DNA from: JBJXGF01 sp046153015
GTDB taxonomy: Bacteria > Actinomycetota > Acidimicrobiia > Acidimicrobiales > CAIXPF01
Assembly (NCBI GenBank): GCA_046153015.1
Contig: JBJXGF010000107.1
Location: 1 to 8,404, forward strand
DNA length: 8,404 nt
Direction of reading: 5' to 3'
The position numbers and the translations under genes are program-made. The notes beneath the pieces were generated by a model. That model had not been told where the DNA came from. It was given only the letters and a program-made list of their open reading frames with translations, and ran no database searches. Of the stretch, positions 4,963-8,404 are shown one piece after another; positions within the stretch are counted from its first letter, which is position 1; the number at the start of each line of letters is the position of its first letter.

Positions 4963-5853
4963 CTACCCGAGCGCCTTGACGACCCGGGCGACGAGGTCGG
5001 CGCGGAAGCGCTCGGCGCCGGGTGTGTCCCCCCGGCCGAAGCCGTGCACCTCGCCCTCGTAGAACGTCCGCTCCAGCGCCCCGCCGGCGGCGCGGTAGGC
5101 GGCCTCGAGCTCGTCGAGGATCGAGGCCGGCACGTTCAGATCGGCGCCGGCCTGCACCAGCCACACGGCCGGCAGCGCCTCCGCCTCACCGGCGGCGACG
5201 ATGCGGGCGATGCTCGCCTCGCCCATGGCCGCTTCGTTGCCGAAGTACGCCTCGGTGAACTTCACGAGGCCCTTGGCCGAGAACTGCTGGCCCTCGGGAA
5301 CGGGCTTGCCGATCTCGCCCTGGGCGTAGCGGTAGCGGGCCAGCGGGTCGGCCGGCGGCCAGAACGCGCCCACCCAGCCCACGCCGGCGCCGAGCTCGGG
5401 CGCGGCGCGCAAGCCCTGCGGGGTCTCGATCGGCGTGGCCCCGAGGGCCGTCAGGCCCGGCCGCAGCGCCGTGTAGAGGGCGAGGTGGCCGCCGCTCGAG
5501 CTGCCGGCCAACGCCACCCGGGCCGGGTCGGCGCCCAGCTCGGCGGCGTTGGCCCGCACCCAGCGCACCGCGGCGGCCACGTCGGCGGCGGCCGAGGGGT
5601 GCGCGGCGTTGCGCCCGTCGCGGAACTCGGGGGCGGCCACCAGCGCGCCGCAGGCGGCGACGGCCCGGTTATACGGCGCGCCGAGCGTGCGGTCGCCCGA
5701 GCTCCACGCCCCGCCGTGGATCTCGACCAGCACCGGACGCGGCCGGGGGGCCTCGACCGGGTCGTAGAGCCGCACGACCAGCTCCAAGCCGTCCGGACGG
5801 GCGTAGACCACGTCTCGTTCGGCGACGGTGAAGGGACCGGACGGATCGAGCAT
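4963..5853 (-). CDS. Alpha/beta hydrolase, HSL/carboxylesterase type
   Basis: The 296-aa product is a serine hydrolase of the hormone-sensitive-lipase or BD-FAE type. It carries the oxyanion-hole motif VEIHGGAW (43-50), a nucleophile elbow GSSSGG (117-122) with Ser119, an acid in QAGADLNVP (Asp238) and the catalytic His270 in GEVHGFG. The region 135-205 between elbow and acid would form a cap over the active site. There is no signal peptide, so it is expected in the cytoplasm. It probably cleaves esters of small acyl or aryl groups; the substrate cannot be named. ATG at 5853 is the only in-frame start near the homology; two other ATGs at 5861 and 5864 are out of frame. A -10-like box lies at 5881-5886. 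The gene follows the SMP-30 gene by 73 bp, with a terminator-like hairpin between. Confidence 0.92.
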   Translation of the reverse strand: MLDPSGPFTVAERDVVYARPDGLELVVRLYDPVEAPRPRPVLVEIHGGAWSSGDRTLGAPYNRAVAACGALVAAPEFRDGRNAAHPSAAADVAAAVRWVRANAAELGADPARVALAGSSSGGHLALYTALRPGLTALGATPIETPQGLRAAPELGAGVGWVGAFWPPADPLARYRYAQGEIGKPVPEGQQFSAKGLVKFTEAYFGNEAAMGEASIARIVAAGEAEALPAVWLVQAGADLNVPASILDELEAAYRAAGGALERTFYEGEVHGFGRGDTPGAERFRADLVARVVKALG

Positions 5854-5880
5854 GACTGCATCATGCCCGACCCCAGCGAA

Positions 5881-5886
5881 ACTGTA
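5881..5886 (-). promoter_or_regulatory. Possible -10 box of the alpha/beta hydrolase gene
   Basis: On the minus strand TACAGT (5886 to 5881) is identical to the -10 hexamer proposed for the ABM gene. Start of transcription near 5874 would give a leader of about 20 nt. That leader has no good ribosome site and contains two out-of-frame ATGs. A weaker box, CATGAT, 6 nt before the start codon would give a leaderless mRNA instead. Confidence 0.35.
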
Positions 5887-5895
5887 CTGATCAAA

Positions 5896-5916
5896 CCCGG
5901 CCGGCCCGCCGCCGGG
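5896..5916 (-). terminator. Short hairpin plus TTT after the SMP-30 gene
   Basis: CCCGGC (5896-5901) pairs with GCCGGG (5911-5916) around a 9-nt loop, 10 nt past the SMP-30 stop. On the minus strand it is followed directly by TTTGAT, the nearest thing to a T-run at any gene end in this window. It is a weak intrinsic terminator candidate. Confidence 0.4.
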
Positions 5917-5926
5917 GATCGGGTGC

Positions 5927-6847
5927 TCAGTACGGGTTGAAGTTGAGCTTGAGGCCCGGGCGGGGCCACGTGAGCTTCTTCAGCGTGCCGGTGCGCGAGC
6001 AGGTCACGAACGCGGTGCGCAGCTCCGGCCCCCCGAAGCACACGTTGGTGGTGAGCGGGTCGCCGGTGGGCACGTGCACGCTCGACCCGTCGGAGGGGTC
6101 GATGTCGGTCACCCCGCCGTTGCGAATGGTGGCGACGCACACGTGGCCGGAGGAGTCCACGGCCAGGCTGTCGAGCAGCTGCTCGCCGGGCAGGCCGACC
6201 ACGAGATCCCCCCGGGTGCCCTTGCCGTAGGGCGCGTCGAGCTGGCCGGGCTCGCTCACCCGCCAGCGCCGCACCCGGCCGGTGTGGGTCTCGGCCACGT
6301 ACACCCAGTCCTCCTCGGGCGACAGGCCGACGCCGTTGGGCCCCTCGAGGGGGAAGATCACCTCCCGCACCTCGGAGCCGTCCGCCTTCGCGTAGTACAG
6401 GCCGCCCTTGTCGACCTGGCGCTCGTAGGTCTTGCCGTGGTCGGTGAACCAGAACCCGCCGCTGCGGTCGAACACGAGGTCGTTCGGGCCCTTGAGGGGC
6501 ACGCCGTCGACCTCGGTGTAGAGCGTCTCGACCTTGCCGGTGGCTACGTCGACCGCCTGGATCGAGCCGCCCTGGTAGCTCGTGAGCGTGTCGAGGATGC
6601 GGACCTTGCCGTCGCGCTCCTCGGTGTCGAAGCCGCCGTTGTTGGTCACGTAGATCCGCCCGTCGGGCCCGTACGCCGCGCCGTTGGGGCCGCCGCCGGT
6701 CTCGGCGACCACCTCGACCTTGCCGTCCGGATAGCAGCGGGAGAGCCGGCGCCCGGCGATCTCGGTCAGGATCACGCTCCCGTCGGGCAGGGCGATCGGC
6801 CCCTCAGGGAACAGCAGGTCGGTTGCCACGACCTCGACGTCAGCCAC
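5927..6847 (-). CDS. SMP-30/gluconolactonase/LRE family protein
   Basis: The 306-aa product is a six-bladed beta-propeller lactonase-like protein. Likely metal and substrate residues by comparison with SMP-30 are Glu15 in LLFPEGP, Asn122 in GPNDLVFD, Asn171 in EGPNGVGLS and Asp226 in LLDSLAVD. The last motif usually reads PDGLAVD, so Ser replaces Gly after the Asp. Propeller repeats are seen as GPDGRIYVTN, RSGGFWFTDHG and EEDWVYVAET. Such enzymes open sugar or other lactones, or hydrolyse related esters, with a divalent metal; the substrate here is unknown. No signal peptide is seen. GTG at 6847 is the start: GGAGG (6854-6858) lies 6 nt before it and homology begins at once. The frame stays open upstream to 7186 but lies antisense-like in the next gene. 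It follows the amidohydrolase gene by 97 bp, with a strong hairpin between. Confidence 0.92.
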   Translation of the reverse strand: MADVEVVATDLLFPEGPIALPDGSVILTEIAGRRLSRCYPDGKVEVVAETGGGPNGAAYGPDGRIYVTNNGGFDTEERDGKVRILDTLTSYQGGSIQAVDVATGKVETLYTEVDGVPLKGPNDLVFDRSGGFWFTDHGKTYERQVDKGGLYYAKADGSEVREVIFPLEGPNGVGLSPEEDWVYVAETHTGRVRRWRVSEPGQLDAPYGKGTRGDLVVGLPGEQLLDSLAVDSSGHVCVATIRNGGVTDIDPSDGSSVHVPTGDPLTTNVCFGGPELRTAFVTCSRTGTLKKLTWPRPGLKLNFNPY

Positions 6848-6890
6848 GGTGGTCCTCCTCGTTGTCGGCCGCGCATGGCTTAGCACGCGG

Positions 6891-6920
6891 CGAGGGAGCC
6901 GCCCGAAGACGGCTCCCTCG
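6891..6920 (-). terminator. Strong hairpin with UUCG tetraloop between amidohydrolase and SMP-30 genes
   Basis: CGAGGGAGCCG (6891-6901) pairs perfectly with CGGCTCCCTCG (6910-6920). In the minus-strand RNA the loop closes further by a U-G and a C-G pair around UUCG (6907-6904), a very stable tetraloop, giving a stem of 13 bp. It begins 24 nt past the amidohydrolase stop. No T-run follows. It probably ends or stabilises that transcript; partial read-through to the SMP-30 gene is possible, since no clear -10 box lies between the hairpin and its start. Confidence 0.68.
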
Positions 6921-6944
6921 TTGCGGACGATCGAGCTGGTTGGG

Positions 6945-8404
6945 TCAGCCCCGGCCGTGGCGGAGCAGGCGCCCCGGGGTGTTGCCGGTGCACTCACCGT
7001 CGACGAAGGTCTCCTGGCCGTTGACGATGATCGACTTGTAGCCCTTGGGCCGCTGCACCCGACGCCACTCGCCGCCGGGAAGGTCGTGCACGATCTCGCC
7101 GATCCACTTCGGCTCCACGTCGAGCTCCTCGAGCTCGTAGACGACCACGTCGGCCGCCGCGCCTTCACGCAGCACGCCGCGGTCACGGAAGCCCGCGGCG
7201 TGGGCGGCGAGGGCCGACATGCGGTAGTGGGCCTCCTCCAGCGTGAACTTCTGCTCGTCGCGCACGAGCCAGCTGAGGATGTCGGTCGTCCAGGCGCCGC
7301 CGGTGAAGAACTTGGCGTGGGCGCCGCCGTCGGACACGCCGGGCAGCGTGTAGGGCGAGTCGAACAGCTCCTTCATGAACTCGGCGTTCGAGCCCTTGTC
7401 GGGCCCGAGGAACTCGGCCTTCAGGTCGCTCTGCAGCGAGATGTCGAACATGACCTCGGCCGGGTGCTTGCCCTCTTCCGCGGCGATCTCGCTGAGCGAG
7501 CGGCCGAGGTACTTCTGCAGCTCCGGCTTGCGGTTGACGCCCTGCACCATGAGGTTCTCGATGGGGCCGCCGACGCCGGCGCGGAGCTTGCGGTAGCGGT
7601 CGCCCTTCTCGGTCTCGGCCTTGACGATGGCGGCCCGGATCTCCGGGTCGGCCAGCTTGACCATCTTCTCCTCGAAGGTGCCGGTGGTGGCGTCACGCCA
7701 CGGGCGGGAGAAGTCGTAGAGGTTCCAGTGCTCGAGGGTGAACGCGAAGCCGGCCCGGTTGAGGCCGCACTGCCCGTAGACCTGGAGGCCCTTGTCCCAG
7801 CAGCGCTGCAGCCACGCCAGCGACTTGCGGTGCGGGTCGGGGTTGCGCCGGGTCGGCGCGATCGCGTTGTGGATCACCGGGCGGCCCGACACCTCGGCCA
7901 GCTTCTCGACGAAGGCGAGGTCGGCCTTGATCTTGCCGGTGGCCTGGGTGATCTGGATGAAGCCCTCGTCCCGCTCGGCCAGCACCTCGGCCAGGGCGAG
8001 GATGTCCTCGTCGACCATCGTGTCGGTCACCATCGGGGTGCCGTCGTAATCGGCCTGGGTGGAGTTGTGGCCGAGGCGCTGGATCGAGAAGCCCGACAGG
8101 CCGGCGTCCATGCCCTCGTGCAGCAGGCGCTGCATCTCCTTGCGCTCCGCCTCGGTGGCCGGGCGGGTCTTCGCGGCCTCGAGGCCCATCACGTAGGTCA
8201 TCAGCGACGCGGTCGGCATGTACTGGATGCAGTTCACGCCGAGCGCGGTGCGGTCGAGGCTGTCGAGGTACTCGGGGATGGTCTCCCAGTCGAAGATCAT
8301 GCCCTGCTTGATCGACTCGTACGGGATGGCCTCGGTGCGCACCATCGTGAGGATCGACCGCTCACGGAAATCGGGCTTCACCGGAGCGAAGCCGAACCCG
8401 CAGT
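6945..8404 (-). CDS. D-aminoacylase-like amidohydrolase (Amidohydro_3), 5' end outside window
   Basis: The reading frame runs off the right edge: the first visible complete codons give CGFGFAPV, the continuation of the GNCGxxxAP motif of N-acyl-D-amino-acid deacylases, so roughly 80-100 N-terminal residues with the HxH metal motif are missing. 485 residues are visible. By the family this would be a metal-dependent hydrolase of N-acyl amino acids or related amides. The edge Cys matches the metal-bridging Cys of D-aminoacylase, and VSDGGAH (Asp358 counted from that Cys) the catalytic Asp. The usual THMR and SHHK motifs are not seen: FIQITQATG (148-156) and PVIHNAIAP (175-183) stand there. The C-terminus has GVLREGAAADVVVYELEEL and IVNGQETFVDGECTG, the closing beta-sandwich typical of the superfamily. 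An internal GTG at 8381 is not the true start. Function is inferred at family level only. Confidence 0.9.
   Translation of the reverse strand, partial: CGFGFAPVKPDFRERSILTMVRTEAIPYESIKQGMIFDWETIPEYLDSLDRTALGVNCIQYMPTASLMTYVMGLEAAKTRPATEAERKEMQRLLHEGMDAGLSGFSIQRLGHNSTQADYDGTPMVTDTMVDEDILALAEVLAERDEGFIQITQATGKIKADLAFVEKLAEVSGRPVIHNAIAPTRRNPDPHRKSLAWLQRCWDKGLQVYGQCGLNRAGFAFTLEHWNLYDFSRPWRDATTGTFEEKMVKLADPEIRAAIVKAETEKGDRYRKLRAGVGGPIENLMVQGVNRKPELQKYLGRSLSEIAAEEGKHPAEVMFDISLQSDLKAEFLGPDKGSNAEFMKELFDSPYTLPGVSDGGAHAKFFTGGAWTTDILSWLVRDEQKFTLEEAHYRMSALAAHAAGFRDRGVLREGAAADVVVYELEELDVEPKWIGEIVHDLPGGEWRRVQRPKGYKSIIVNGQETFVDGECTGNTPGRLLRHGRG

Noticed and set aside
6848..7186. Upstream extension of the SMP-30 frame.
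   Set aside because: It overlaps the amidohydrolase gene in another frame and crosses the terminator hairpin, whereas GTG 6847 has an ideal ribosome site.
1..8404. Search for CRISPR arrays, tRNA or rRNA genes, transposases, integrases, toxin-antitoxin pairs or defence genes.
   Set aside because: None is visible. All long supported frames are metabolic, membrane or secreted proteins with ordinary layout.

Overview
The window is very GC-rich, densely coding DNA with GC-rich third codon positions, a secreted CAP-domain protein, TAnnnT-type -10 boxes close to start codons and no AT-rich islands. This fits a high-GC actinobacterium, possibly of the Acidimicrobiia or a related uncultured line; the phylum is an inference and the class a guess. 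Nothing marks a phage, plasmid, transposon, CRISPR array or defence island. There is no RNA gene that I can see.

Layout. (1) Positions 1-144 hold two copies of a 38-nt repeat with internal dyad symmetry, exactly 75 bp apart, and then a strong hairpin that contains the stop codon of the first gene. (2) 143-1111 (-) is a hydroxymethylglutaryl-CoA lyase family enzyme. It is divergent from 1188-2321 (+), an acyl-CoA dehydrogenase-fold flavoprotein of the monooxygenase-like type; a 76-bp promoter region lies between them. (3) 2322-2417 holds a GC hairpin, a short direct repeat and a likely leaderless promoter for a 99-aa antibiotic-biosynthesis-monooxygenase (ABM) protein at 2418-2717 (+). (4) From 2766 to the right edge everything is on the minus strand. 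In transcription order, right to left, the genes are: a partial D-aminoacylase-like amidohydrolase (6945-8404), an SMP-30/gluconolactonase protein (5927-6847), an HSL-type alpha/beta hydrolase (4963-5853), a secreted CAP/SCP protein (4293-4808), an atypical NAD-dependent epimerase-like SDR (3126-4238) and a small GlsB/YeaQ membrane protein (2766-3050).

How the genes relate. HMG-CoA lyase, the flavoprotein and the ABM protein suggest catabolism of organic or branched acids. The amidohydrolase, SMP-30 protein and alpha/beta hydrolase are all hydrolases of small molecules. The minus-strand genes have gaps of roughly 50-155 bp, and hairpins or promoter-like boxes lie in most of them, so they look like separate short transcription units rather than one operon. 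No dedicated pathway can be named from the window alone.

I did not find a convincing new multigene system. The most interesting signals are: the paired 38-nt palindromic repeats at the left edge; three direct repeats (GTnAC, 11-bp pitch) before the CAP gene that resemble an MtrA/GlnR-type response-regulator site; and the amidohydrolase, which keeps some catalytic landmarks of D-aminoacylases while the usual histidine motifs are not apparent.
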